64,000 bases of DNA from Malus domestica (Eukaryota; Streptophyta; Magnoliopsida; Rosales; Rosaceae): the NCBI RefSeq assembly GCF_042453785.1, contig NC_091668.1:13102001-13166000 (forward strand). Reading direction: 5' to 3'. Positions 34,878 to 46,758 of this stretch are shown in pieces. The translations under genes were made by a program, and so were the position numbers. Below the pieces are notes generated by a model. That model did not search any database, had not been told where the DNA came from, and saw only the letters and a program-made list of their open reading frames with translations. How positions within the stretch are numbered: position 1 is the first letter of the stretch; each line of letters begins with the position of its first letter.

Positions 34878-36929
34878 ATTGTTAGGATGTAAGATTACAG
34901 AAATTGGGATGTTTGATAACGATGAGTACTATTATTTATTGGTTGGTTTTGTGTTACGTGTGTTCCTTGTAGTAAGTAAGAGAAAGGGTGTCCATGTTTA
35001 CAGGCACCAGAAAAACTAATTCTTCTATATTGAGGAAAATGAAAATCTCATGATCCATTAAATTATTCTTATGTTTTCTACGATCTGTTCGTTTGAAATT
35101 GTTTCCCCATTGATTTACAGGGTTACTAGATTGGGGTTACCTTAGCATATATAGAAAACTCTTATGCTGTATAGTTTCTTTTCGTTTTCTGCTAAACCTT
35201 GCAGCTATTTGTTCTTGAGAGAGATTTCATTCCCTAACTAATGATTAATTTGTCATTCATGTTTAAAAATTAATAGTTTGTCATTAAGTAAACTTGTATT
35301 AATGTTCACCAAAATGATTTATTTAGACTTGACTTAACAAAAGTTAGCCTGTATTGAATATAGACTTTTTATGACTTCTAAAAAGTACATGAAAATCTTG
35401 TGGTATTCAATTATGACACTTTGTGAGTACAAAAATGCAGGTGTATCCAAAATTAGGTACTTTAAATGATTTTAAAAAGTTATGGATTTTGATAAACTTT
35501 TAGTGGCTTTATAGTAAGTTTTTTGTCCTAGCAAATCCAATCTCTCCCCAAAATTTTGGTGGATTTCACTTTTTTCTCAATTCTCTAATGATAATCCACC
35601 ACCCAGCGTAACGTTATGGTTGTCACTATCACCACTTCTACCACCATGTCACAACCATCATCACCACCCCCATCCTTACTCTTCCACCACCCCGACACTC
35701 ACACAATCACCACCCCTAATATTATTACCGCCACCAAAGACACCATTTTTACTACTACCATCTTGCCAAAATCACCACGCGACACTTCCACCACCATCAT
35801 AGTCACACTATCACTTGATAAGACTACTTTGTCATGGTCATGATCACTACTTCAATAATAAAAACTCAAAAAAAAAAAAGATATTTACAACAAATGATAA
35901 AAATTCCATGAAAATCCACAAAGTTTAATTTTTTTTTTATCTCTTTAGAGTTATGCATAAGTCATTCATTTTACTCGTTTTTACCCTAAAAGTCTATTTA
36001 TAAAAGTCTACAAAATTTTATAGAGTTTATAATAGTTAGTAAAAGCCTACTAAATCCGCGAAAGTGTATGAATTTAATTAAAAACTCAACAAAACTCCAT
36101 ATAAACCTTAACACTCCTATAATTGTGCTCCAAAGTGCAAATGCAAAATCTCAATTCTCACTTATGTTTTAAGTGGTCTATGACTACCCTTTAGCTTAAG
36201 ATATAGGGCAAGGGGAGGGACATAAATTAGCGATAGATTGACACCTAAATGCAGTGGAAGTCATCACTTCGAGCTTGAGTATGCTTAACTCAACCTGAGT
36301 TTTTGTTAAGTACTGCTATTTAAACACATAAAACTAATCATGCTATAGGAAGTCTCATCTCTATTGAAATTTGTCAGTAAATGTATTGATTTTGTTTGTT
36401 TGAACAACGTTTTTATTTTCTATTTCTCTTTTTACTTGGTTCCCACTTCTTAGTTTTCAACTTGTCTTCTACCCAATGAAATATGGATGACTCATCCTAT
36501 CAAAACTTTCAAGATTTACATTCATGTTGGTAAGGGTCTAGGATTCTTTCCTCCTCTATTTCCATCCCATTTCCTCCACTCCTCTCACACTTTTCATTTT
36601 GTCCTTTTTATATAAACAAGTTAACATAAAATATTAACGTGACTTAATTATAACTATTCAAATAGAAAAAGAGGAAATAAGACAAAAAAAGAATGGAGAG
36701 AATCCTAATGGAATGGTAAGTAAGTCCCATTCAGCTAGCAGACCAGACACCCAAAAATACAGCCCAAAGATAAGCGGCTGGCAGAAAACACGCACTCATC
36801 GAGCACGTGTCAAGCAGCAATCTCCGTCCTCCACATCTCATCACATCACACGAATCAGATCAGACACCCTCTCCTCCCCTCCCCAAATCTTCCCCCACAA
36901 TTTCACGTCTACGATTAGGGTTTCTAAAA
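34878..36929. other. Intergenic between the BAHD and V-ATPase genes
   Basis: This holds the upstream regions of both divergently transcribed genes. Bases 35616-35850 are a CCA/CAC-rich low-complexity tract that gives open frames on the plus strand (Thr/Pro/Ser-rich) without family resemblance. No other gene was seen. Confidence 0.5.
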
Positions 36930-38374
36930 ATGTCAGGTGCAGCAGTAGCTGTGGGTTACTCGAGCTCCTGGGCACGCGCCCTCGTCCAGATCTCTCCCTA
37001 CACTTTCTCCGCTATCGGCATCGCCGTCGCCATCGGCGTTTCTGTCCTCGGCGCCGCCTGGTTTTTCCCTTTTCCTTGTTTCCTCTCCATTTCTTAATTA
37101 AAGTTCTAATCTTTGGATTAATTACTGATGATGAATATTGTTGGATGGAAATTAGGGGGATTTATATAACTGGGAGCAGTTTGATCGGTGCAGCAATCAA
37201 GGCTCCTCGAATCACTTCTAAGAATCTCATTAGGTGATGAAATTTCCGGAATTTACTGCAATTTTGCATGCATTTTCGTTAAATTTTAGCTTTTGCTATT
37301 AGATTTGGAGTAATATAGCAAACTTATAGTAAATGTGAATCCCAGACAATTGGGATTATCTCGATGGTCTGGAGTAGCATCCCAGTAATTGAAATCGATA
37401 GTTGATTAAAAATCTTAATTGAAAATTGGGTCGTGTTTTTATTTGCAAATGCACTAATAACTATCTTGTTTAATTGATTGATGGATGGAGCATTGTGCTA
37501 TCTATTCGAACACGCCCAAAACTGTTTCTTAACAGTTAACACCAATGTGGGATTTTTGCTTGTCTCAACGATGCACCTTGAATATTTGAACTTTAACGTA
37601 ACTCTGCTGATTGTGAATTACTTAGTGTGAGATCAAGATGATGATCTTTCACGACTGACTTGGACTGGATGCATTGGTTGTCTCAGTTTTATCTTTTGTG
37701 AACGGAAATTCTTAAAACTAGCTGTGTTAATTGATTGATGGATGGAGAATTATGCTATTTATTTAAACCCTCGTAAAACCTGTTTCTTAACACAAATGTA
37801 GGAAATTTGCTTATTGTTAACGATGGACCTTGAATTTCTCTACTTTAATGTAGCACTGCTGGTTGTAAATTTTGAAGTGTGACATTAAGATGATCCGATT
37901 TGGGACTGACTTGGAATGGATGCATTTTCTGTTGCAGTGTTATTTTTTGTGAAGCTGTTGCTATATATGGTGTTATTGTTGCAATTATTCTACAAACAAA
38001 GTTGGAGAGTGTTCCAACGTCAAAGATATATGCGCCCGAGTCTCTTAGAGCTGGATATGCAATCTTTGCCTCTGGGATTATCGTGGGCTTTGCCAACCTT
38101 GTCTGCGGGTTAATATCTTTATCCTTCTCTATCACGTTCCTGTATATGGAGTTTTGAAAATTTTTTATGACTATACAATATGATGATTTTGTTGTGATTT
38201 TGTGACAGGTTATGTGTGGGAATTATTGGAAGCAGCTGTGCATTGTCTGATGCCCAAAACTCCTCACTTTTTGTGAAGATCCTTGTGATTGAGATCTTTG
38301 GCAGCGCACTTGGATTGTTCGGAGTCATCGTGGGAATCATAATGTCAGCTCAAGCAACATGGCCTTCAAAATGA
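36930..38374 (+). CDS. VHA-c'': V-type H+-ATPase proteolipid subunit c'', four exons, 181 aa
   Basis: Exons are 36930-37060, 37156-37233, 37938-38108 and 38209-38374, all with GT-AG junctions. The protein is a subunit of the membrane-embedded Vo rotor, which moves protons across the tonoplast and endomembranes. The sequence [19 protein letters not shown] is followed by four to five hydrophobic segments. Glu75 in [12 protein letters not shown] matches the essential transmembrane glutamate of yeast Vma16. A second acidic residue, Glu155, lies in the last segment ([15 protein letters not shown]). Length agrees with plant c'' proteins (about 180 aa). The chosen ATG is the first in a frame that continues through all exons. 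It is tail-to-tail with the monooxygenase gene (472 bp apart). Intron 2 contains a tandem duplication. Confidence 0.95.
37468..37937 (+). repeat. Tandem duplication within intron 2 of the V-ATPase gene
   Basis: Two diverged copies (37468-37686 and 37727-37937) share TTAATTGATTGATGGATGGAG, CTGTTTCTTAACA, CTTGAATWT, CTGACTTGGAMTGGATGCATT and a 3' AG. The first copy ends TTGTCTCAG, followed by TTTTATCTTTTGTGAACGG. This resembles the true acceptor and the exon 3 start TGTTATTTTTTGTGAAGC, so the duplication also took the beginning of exon 3. Confidence 0.75.
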
Positions 38375-38845
38375 TGATTCCGTTGCTCGGTAAAACTTGG
38401 CATCACATTACGACAGTGTTACGTGCATGCGCAAATGAATTCTGTAATTTGTTCTTTTCATCATTAGTGATAGGAATGTTAAAACTGCCGTGGAGATACC
38501 ATCTTGCCCTATTGTATCAATCTTAGGCTGTATTTAATCTGTTGGGAGTGAGTTGTGGGAGAATGAGTTAGGCATTTCCTCATTCATGGTGGTAAACAAT
38601 TTTATCTTAGTTTTGAACGAATAACAGAATGATCTTTGTATGCATCGATTAGGGTCGGTTTCTATACAGCTTTGTTTCGAATGCTCAATATTGTGTTCAA
38701 ATAGTTTCAGGTTCAAACTTTAATACGTGCATATACAAAGATCGAACAATACTCAGAACGGATATCATGCTTTATTGGCTACAGAGCAACGGAATCGGAA
38801 TCAGGACGATCTGTCTTGACGATTATCCGGTGCATAACATTTGAA

Positions 38846-40366
38846 TTAAAGTAGTATGGATGGAACATCGGTGAAAAAGGGCATGAGTTTCTGCTGAAGC
38901 TCGTGACACTCTTCTGGGTTAGCGGTCTCGGGGTTGAAAAGCTGGCGATCAGGAAGAACAAGGCCTTGTTTAATCCGACCCATTCGCCTTGCGTGCAAGA
39001 CTTGTTTACGCACGACTGGTAATCGAATTGATTGATATTCTTCAAGAGCAAATTGCAAATCTTCTGCTCCCCACTTCTTCAAGCATTGACCTAACACCGC
39101 AGCATCTAGCACCGACATGTTCGTGCTTCTTAAGGCATGAGGAGTTGTGGGGTGTGCTGCATCTCCAACTAGTACCACAATGTCCCAGTAGATTTTTTCC
39201 AAGGGGTCGCTGTCATATATAGGATTGATGAAGGGCTCTTTTGTTTCTCTGATCACTCTCACAAACTCCGGAAGCCACATTTTCTCTGCTTCTTTGTGCA
39301 TACTCTGGATCATGTCGCTGCTCGCCTTCATGGTCATCGAGTTAGGCTTCAGATCAGGTTCGGGTTGATGGACATACCAAATCCAATTCAGCCTTCGGTT
39401 CGGAAGCTCATACAGCACAGTGTGAGTCCCAGAACCTAAGCCAAAGTACAAGCATTTTCCAAGCTCAGGGTATTCCTTTCGGATGCCGATTATGGTTTCT
39501 GAATTCTCATTTCCTGCAAAATCAAGCACCCCTCTCCATGCGCAATAACCCGAATACCTAAAGCAGCACAGACAATATCAAAAGATCACTACACACTACA
39601 AGCTCAAAATATGAAAGCTTTCATGAAAATGGTTGACACTTGACAGTAACAAACCTCAGTTTATGGTCAGGAACAAAACTTTGGCGGATCGAAGAGAGAC
39701 ATCCATCCGCTGCAATGAGCAAATCACCGATGATTTCAATGCCTTCATTGGTTTCATGGGATGAAGCCTTCACTATAACTGAAGACTTGTCACTAGAAAT
39801 GGAGAAAGATAGGAAACGGTGACCCCAAAGAAATAGGTTTGGTGGAAGTGCATTGTATAGAAGAGCATGTAGGTCACCCCAATGTCCTGCTCTACAGTTC
39901 AACTCCTCATCTCTAGTTAGTGTCCATTTCACCTTTTTCTCACCATCTATGGCATCATTCTAGCAACAAAAATTTTCGAGCTTGTCATAAAACTAACAAA
40001 TCACAGATTAACATGTGTATACATTTTTTTAAAAAAAATTTACGAGTTACTTTTGCATACGCATCAGCAGCATTCTAATCACAGACCAACAAAATAGAAA
40101 TGAGGAATTGTGTTTTGTACCTGATCAATTGTAAAGGGCAGAGTGGTCTGGTGAAGAAGCTCAGGGTCTTGAATCCATGACTGGATGAGTCTGAGAGAGA
40201 GAGGGTCAAGGCCAAGTCCTGCCCCAGTTTGGCTTCCAGTTGGGGGAGCACATGATTTCTCCACCACCAAAACGTTCCACCCTGTTAATACGAGCGTATG
40301 GGCGCATGATACCCCTGCTATGCTCCCTCCCACTATTACTGCCTTGGGTTTTTTCTTCAGACTCAT
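38846..40366 (-). CDS. FAD-dependent monooxygenase-like protein, three exons, 420 aa
   Basis: Exons are 40366-40121, 39959-39655 and 39557-38846. The junctions are GT-AG and the joined frame is open. The protein belongs to the FAD-binding aromatic hydroxylase-like family. The N-terminal dinucleotide fold shows VIVGGSIAGVSCAHTL and ends VLVVEK. The DG motif is IAADGCLSSIRQSF (about residue 167). The ribose-binding GD motif is VVLVGDAAHPTTPHALRSTN (about residue 315). Substrate is unknown. Such proteins hydroxylate aromatic or heterocyclic compounds using NAD(P)H and oxygen. No clear transit peptide is seen. I recall Arabidopsis At5g11330 as an oxidoreductase of this type beside NAA50 (At5g11340), which agrees with the neighbourhood here. 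It is divergent from the next gene, with 417 bp between start codons. Confidence 0.9.
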
Positions 40367-40783
40367 CTCTCTATCTCTCTCTCTCTCTCTCTCTCTAGAG
40401 GTGAAGAGAGTTCCCTTTTTTCTTCTGTTGCTTGTGAACTTAAGAAAGATGGGTAGTCAGCAGAAGACAATCGGACATATGGTATGAAGACAAATAACGG
40501 ATACGCCAGCAAACATTTTTTTTTTTAAATCTGGAATTTTGCTTTAATTTGTCAAATTTAAAAGTATTTTGGTCAATCCAACGGTGGACATCAAATCAGC
40601 GGTTACGAACATCCAACATCCAACATCCTCATCCTCAAACACTGAATTTTCGCCCTCTCCATTGGAGTCTCCATCCTCTCTCCGCTTTCCCAAATTTCCA
40701 CCATTCTCATTACTACTGTAGAGATTAGACTTGAGAGAGAGAGAGAGAGAGAGATAGAGAGAGTATCTATCTCGGCTTAAAGC
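40367..40783. promoter_or_regulatory. Divergent promoter interval with CT and GA tracts
   Basis: Only 417 bp separate the two start codons. A CT run (40367-40396) directly precedes the minus-strand ATG. A GA run (40733-40763) directly precedes the plus-strand ATG. Each gene therefore has the same strand-oriented (GA)n leader just upstream of its start. No TATA box is obvious. Plant core promoters with such Y-patch or GAGA-like tracts are known, and the role here is inferred. Confidence 0.5.
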
Positions 40784-40910
40784 ATGTCGTTTTGCTCCTC
40801 CCTGTCATCTCCGCACTCTCTGTTTCTCCTTTCCAAAACCAAATCTCCAAGCTCTCGATTCAGAGCTTGCGCTGCTGATGTTCCTGATTTCCTCTCAGCC
40901 GATTGGTTCG

Positions 40911-40960
<50 letters not shown>

Positions 40961-42410
40961 CTCTCACTCCTATTGATTGATACATAGCTGATGACGATCT
41001 TGGAATTTGCAGGCTGGAATCCCGGAAGAAGAGGCCCTTTGGCCCCAGATTAAATGTAATCATCTGATCGTATGGAAAACTAAATGATTTCATTCGTTGA
41101 AGTTCCTCTCTCTGCTTATGTGATATAATTTGTTGACTTGTGTTCTAGTTTAGCGCAGAAGAAGCTGTTCAGCATCAGCTGGATGCCCTCAAGTACAACG
41201 ATCAACCCCGCCCGGATTATGGCATCGAGGTCATGTACAGGGTAAACTTTCTCAATTTCTTCTACTTTTTTGGGTTGGATTTATTTTTGACACGAAGAAA
41301 TGGGTTGGCTTTGGATTCTTAATGTTTTGTTTCCTGGTTTATTGTGTTCATAGTTTGCTGGGTTTGATCCTTTTGAGAGGTCCACCTATTTCGGGCCATT
41401 CTTTGATTTGGGGCAGGTTGGTGCAAGCTGTATTTATCAAATGATTTCCGCACGCCTTTTTTCTCCTTCTGCATAACCCTGTTAATTCTTGTCGCCTAGT
41501 TCTCCTTGGATTTATTCATTCCAAAGTCCAGGTAAACAGGGGTGTGCATGGGAAGGAAAAATCTGCGGAAATTACTCCCCCTACTGATATTTGTAGCTAA
41601 TGGTTTTCTCTTGGTTGGGTGATTCGCTATGTGTGCAGTTTGAACGATTTAGGCGAATTTTTCACCATTCAACATATAGAGTGTTGTTAGGTCATAAAGA
41701 GAGGAAGATGTTGAGCAGTTTATATGTGGAGGAGGTATGAGTACGTTGATTGATTCCACTAACTAACTTATATGTGATGTAACTTTGAGCTAACTTAGAG
41801 TTGCCATACTAGACCCGAGTCCTCTGGTGTTGTTACACGTTTAATTGCGTTTCTAATTCGATGTCTTTGTTGAATGAATTGCGACTGGGAACTAGAACCT
41901 ATTCAAGCAGCGGGTTTGGATACGAGGATGTCGGCCGGAGGAAGAAGAAATATTTCAATTCACAATGGTTCAGGTTAGTGAAGATGTTTTCGCTTTGCAT
42001 AGTTTCTTAAGGGGAATAGATGAATGATGAACATGTCATATTTACGAGGCAACAAAACATGCATATAAGTTGTGTTGTAAAACCTACGGACATATTCTGA
42101 ATACCGGATTTCACACCCCGCCAAAACGGAAAAAGTATAGGAATCCACTGGTTGCTGTATCTAACCGAAAAATAATGTCTGCCGTCTGCAGTGCTTCACG
42201 GCAGGCACGGTCTGTAAAGCGTAATATGGAACTGTATAGTCGGTAGCCTTATATGCGTTTTATACGATTGAACTATGGGAACCATAGTTATACCTGTATT
42301 GATCTGTAGCTTCTTGTTGGCAGAGGGTTGGAGGGTCATGGGATGGTTATTGGCTGACAGAGAGTGTACTTCACGACGGAGATGCTTTTGCCGGTGGTTT
42401 GGCTTATTGA
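40784..42410 (+). CDS. Conserved protein of unknown function, probable plastid protein, seven exons, 193 aa
   Basis: Exons are 40784-40905, 41013-41055, 41149-41241, 41354-41416, 41639-41734, 41896-41973 and 42324-42410. All junctions are GT-AG and the frame is kept. The N-terminus (MSFCSSLSSPHSLFLLSKTKSPSSRFRACAAD) is rich in Ser, poor in acidic residues and looks like a chloroplast transit peptide. The mature part has RPFGPRLNFSAEEAVQHQL, RPDYGIEVMYRFAGFDPFER, TYFGPFFDLGQFERFRRIF, RGCRPEEEEIFQFTMVQ and ends RVGGSWDGYWLTESVL...GGLAY. I do not recognise a named family. No transmembrane segment and no catalytic motif are visible. Intron 1 starts with a long CT/TA microsatellite (40911-40960). 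It is divergent from the monooxygenase gene and tail-to-tail with NAA50. Confidence 0.85.
40911..40960. repeat. (CT)n(TA)n microsatellite in intron 1
   Basis: CT repeats (about 40911-40935) pass into TA repeats (to about 40960), close to the 5' splice site. Confidence 0.9.
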
Positions 42411-43015
42411 ACATTCAAGGCAGCTATCGATCGACGATCACTCTAACAGAGACATTTGCTCACGCACTGCCAACCTTCCAATTTGTACATATGGAAAAAT
42501 AAGCAAAGTTGTTGTAATGTCTAATATGATGTAGTTCGTATATCAAGTATTGTAAAGTCCGGAAGCAGCATGTATCTTTCCTTCTCGTACGTCTGGTCTG
42601 CCCCAACTCTTGAGAAATAGTTGAAGGAATAAAGGAACTTCAGATGATTCACAGTAATACATTGTAACCGAAGAGATTTTACGTTATTCATTCAGTTTCC
42701 GTTTCTTCCATCTGCAATACCGAGTGCAAAAATAAAGAGAACAAAGCAGAAAATAAATCATCAAAAGAGTGATGTCCATTCATCCCTGTATGCATGCTGC
42801 CTGCTTACAGAATTGCATTTCCAAAATATCAACACACTTCATAAAGAAAAGCCAGAAAGGGTTTTGTTAACGTGCCGGAAACCCTTACTTGGCCTCGAAA
42901 TTATAAAATTTTCCATATGATCATAAGCTAATCCAATAAAAAACCAACAATCATTTCACCGGAAACATCGCATATGAACCATCACATAACTCAGCTTCCA
43001 ATAAATTTTAGCTAG

Positions 43016-43219
43016 TTTATAACTCTTAACAACTAAGAGGTCGCACTTGGTGCGATGGCAAGTGCTTTCGCCCATGAGCGGTAGGTCTCGAGTTCGAGAC
43101 TTGGGAGCAGCCTCTCCATAAATGAGGGTAAGGCTAGCCGACATTCACCTCTCCCAGACCCTGCGTAAAGCAGGAGCCTTGTGCACTGGGTACGACCTTT
43201 TTATAACTCTTAACAACTA
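43016..43219 (+). mobile_element. Au-type SINE with target-site duplications
   Basis: The body (43036-43199) starts AGAGGTCGCACTTGGTGCGA, has a B-box-like GAGTTCGAGACTTGG and ends CACTGGGTACGACCTTTTT. This matches the Au SINE family of plants. It is flanked by a 20-bp direct repeat (TTTATAACTCTTAACAACTA at 43016-43035, and 43200-43219 with at most one change). It lies in the short interval between the two convergent genes. Confidence 0.9.
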
Positions 43220-43297
43220 GACAATATCCAGCATAATTGAGAAATAAAACAGACCAAAATTTAATTGAACAGCACCCCATTTGATAGCTTGGACATG

Positions 43298-45156
43298 TTA
43301 TTTCTTTGTCTGAGTAATATACTTGGTGAGCACATAGCAGTCTGGAGGGGTAATGTTCGTGTAATAATTCTGGATGGTTTCCGTGATTTCGAACCCAAAT
43401 TTCTTATAGAAGTTTATGGCGTCCTCATTGTTTGTCTGAACATGCAAGTAAATTTCGGAAATATTTTGCTTGGCGCACAGATCAAGAGAATGGTTCAACA
43501 GTTTTTTACCTGCAAAAATCCCAGAACTTAGATCAGAAAATTTGCACAGTTGCAAATATCCAGATTAAGCCAATATTTACCAGTCAACAGAACCACCACA
43601 AAGCAGGAGACTTCTTGACAACTCAAGTTTGTATTCAGAAGGCAAACTTAATCAAAGCATGGATCATGTATTTCGACCACAATGCCACACCAAAGTTATA
43701 ATATGAAGAACATTGCTTGCTTACCAATGCCTAGTCCACGGTATGGTGCTAAAACTCCCAATGTCATGATGTACACGCGGACAGCTCCATTTTCCTTTTT
43801 CTCAAGCCGGCATGCAATTGCACCAACGCATATATCACTGAAATATGCTGTATACAAATAATAGCAGGAATTAAAATTTAAACTTTCATACTGTTTGTCA
43901 CTTTGGCAAGTAGTCAACTCCAGCATAGACACGAGTGCTAAAGAAGGAAAAAAAATCCAAAGGATGATAAATCAAGGGTATACCTACACAATAAGTTTGT
44001 AATCGTGTTTACATACGATTATCAATCTAGTTTTAGACAATATATGCAGATTCATCTAGAAATCATAAGAAATGGACTTTGATGGCTCAGCGAATAAGCT
44101 TGTTAAATAATAGTCTCAATTTGGTCCTCTCACGAGCATTCAGCACGTACAATTCATAACAGGATACCTTCAAAAATGCCCAAGCCACTGTCCCACCCAC
44201 TTCTCCATTCATAATGACCCTCTTTGCATGCCTAATAGAACATAACTCATCAAAGAAGACATCTAATTTTGTTGTTGAAGAACCGATAAAAATCCAGGGG
44301 ATAGCTAATCATTTAAGTACCTCACTGATGCTGCACCAGAACATCGTCATTTATCTTTAAAAATATGTAGTTACTCTCGTTTTTTTTTTTTTTTTTTTTT
44401 TTTTGGAACACCAAAAAGGAGAAAAATTGACTTAAAACACATAACAATCGAACCAATCATTACTATCAGAACTAAAACTACCCAAATCCATGACATACCA
44501 ATAAGTTTTCATCCCCAATTTACTTGTACATTTGTGTTGTCGACATTCTTCAAAAGTGTATCCAAATCCAAGTGACCAAACCCAGCATTTCCAAATGCAA
44601 TGAGCTAAAGCCCAATATTTCCCAGCACGACCCATAAACAAATTCCATTTCGGATGACCCGAAGCAAACAAACAACAAGAAAGACTATGAAATACGCAGA
44701 ACGAACAGAAACCTCGAAATACACAAAGACAACAGTAATTAGAACTTAATTAGAAGCTCAAATTTTATATCCCATCAAACATTTTACAAAATAAGCAGGA
44801 ACCACAAGACATTTCAGGGAATTTGCACAAAATCTACACTAGTAACACAAAATAAGCAAACCCAGAAAATGTTGTGCAAAATTAGACAAAACCCAAAAAA
44901 TTTTATGCAAAATTAAACAAAAGCCGTAAAACATGATGCAAGATTAAACAAAACCCAGATATATTATGCAAAAATAAGGAAGACCCAGAATCGAAGCTTA
45001 ACCTAGCTTGGTGAAATCGCCGGAAGCGAGGGCATCGGCGTAGTACTTGTCGTTGTAGCGAACTGGGAAGAGGGCAGTGTTGAGCTTCTTCAGCTGCATC
45101 ACGTTCTTGTCTCTCAGCCCGTCCAGCGAGCTTTGGACTTCGCGCCCAGCCCCCAT
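43298..45156 (-). CDS. NAA50: N-alpha-acetyltransferase 50 (NatE catalytic subunit), three exons, 162 aa
   Basis: Exons are 45156-45003, 43847-43725 and 43509-43298, with GT-AG junctions. NAA50 is a GNAT-fold acetyltransferase that acetylates protein N-termini (mostly retained Met) and works with the ribosome-bound NatA complex. The ORF starts MGAGREVQSSLDGLRDKN. ALFPVRY (residues 28-34) is the substrate-binding loop, and VYIMTLGVLAPYRGLGIG (76-93) carries the acetyl-CoA loop RxxGxG. The segment SEIYLHVQTNNEDAINFYKKFGFE is the C-terminal GNAT signature. Length and order agree with plant NAA50. I chose MGAGRE because known plant proteins start there; an in-frame ATG at 45246 would add 30 residues. 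The 1.15-kb intron 1 contains a T-run (44379-44404). Confidence 0.95.
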
Positions 45157-45689
45157 TTCTCCACCGAGAGTTTTGCTTGCAGGGACGACGAGCAGAGAGA
45201 GAAGGAGAGAGGGGAAGGGGGAGGGTTGGGATTGTAATTTTGACATAGCGTCTTTGGTTTATGCGGTGGGTGGTCGGGACGATTCGGGTCGGGTCATGAA
45301 AGTAATAGTGTTGATGGTTTGGCCCATGCTTGTAAAAGTTTGAGATTAGGCCCATTAATAATAAATGCGGTTAATTAGAGTGAACTATTAAAACGTTTAT
45401 AAAGTTCTAGTGGTATTCAACAATTTTACAGCAATAGTCCGAACCAATTAGTAGTTCAGAAATGTACAGTCATGATTGAATTGATGAAATACTATTTTTT
45501 TAACTTATCAATCTAATGGATAAAAAGTTGGACTACTAGTAGTTTAGACTACTGAAAACAAATCCGAAATTTAGTTATGATTTTCATAAAATTATTAAAG
45601 GGGGTGTTTGATGGATGAGATAGTTTTGTCTTCGACCAATTGCAAGGAGTAAAGCATTCTTTGGTATACAAGTCCACCAATTGAACGAC

Positions 45690-46368
45690 ACCTAAAATGT
45701 GTTACGCTGCTTTAATGAGGATAAAGCGAAGCTTTTGAGTACTCACATGGTTGTTCGAGCTCTAAATGCAAAATGAGACCTATTTTGTTCTACATACGAG
45801 GATAAAGGGATATTGGAACCTATAGTTCCATACTTAAGTGCAATCAGCACTTTATTGTACTTGGCTCAATGCACTTGACCAACACAAGGTGTTTTCTTAA
45901 ACTGGTTATGTCTGTACTGTTGAAGATGCTACAATATCTCGAGATCAATCAAACAAGAGTTGATTGGTACGTCTTCAAATAACATTCGTGTTCTAGCCCT
46001 ACCTGAAGCATCGCGCAAATATTTTTGGTTGAGGGACGTGATTGATCACAAAAGAAACTCATGTGGCTTTTCTATCATTGACGTTCCAACAATGATTCAT
46101 GAAGACAACGATGCTTGTATTGACAAATTAAAGAAATGATACATCAAAGAAGACAATGCCAAACTTATTGCTATGAAGTTCTTCATTCATCAGCAATAAC
46201 AAGTTCAGAAGATTGAAGTCAAGCATATCCAATCCCAGGAATGTTTCCTACCTTTTCACAAAATCACTGCCGAAGTCAACCTTTTAGAAGGTTGTTCATG
46301 AAATTGGATTCTATAAACTTTTAGATTTGCATCACCGGTATTCTCTTGGGGAGTTTTGTCAAACTCAG
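45690..46368 (+). pseudogene. Ty1/Copia pol remnant (RT end and RNase H)
   Basis: With several stops, the plus strand reads VPYLSAISTLLYLAQCT, then ALPEASRKYFWLRDVI, IHEDNDACIDKLKK, YIKEDNAKLI and LLEGCS. These match the C-terminal RT/RNase H part of Copia pol, where relatives read VPYLSAIGALMYLA and YEDNAACI. A polypurine tract (CAGGGGGAGTATCC at 46367-46380) follows. Confidence 0.75.
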
Positions 46369-46758
46369 GGGGAGTATCCTAATGAATACTCACATGATCT
46401 TAATATACTATATCCCTACAATTAGGAGCACTTTTCCTAACAGGATTTTTGGTAATCTGACGAAGTTTTGACGAGACATCTACTTTGGGTTGGTCATACC
46501 CTTTTGTATGTTAATGATCATCTTGGAGATGTGAAACAATATCGAGATCCTACATTAACTTAGTTTTCTCCTTAGACTATGGATTTGTCTCACTGGGTTT
46601 ATCATAGCCAGGTTTTGTGAGATTTGCTTTTGATATGTGCCGCTACTAAGAGACTCTTGTTAGCAACTATTTGTACCTAATGAGAACTAATGACAACAAC
46701 CGCCATCTTCTAATCATGAAGACTTGATGCAGCTACTTCTTAAGTTGTACACATTCAA

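Noticed and set aside
35616..35843. Thr/Pro-rich ORF between two genes
   Set aside because: Low-complexity CCA/CAC tract with open frames in two registers and no family resemblance.
43036..43110. Possible tRNA gene
   Set aside because: It is the tRNA-related head of an Au SINE. It does not fold as a full tRNA by inspection, and the SINE body and duplication explain it.
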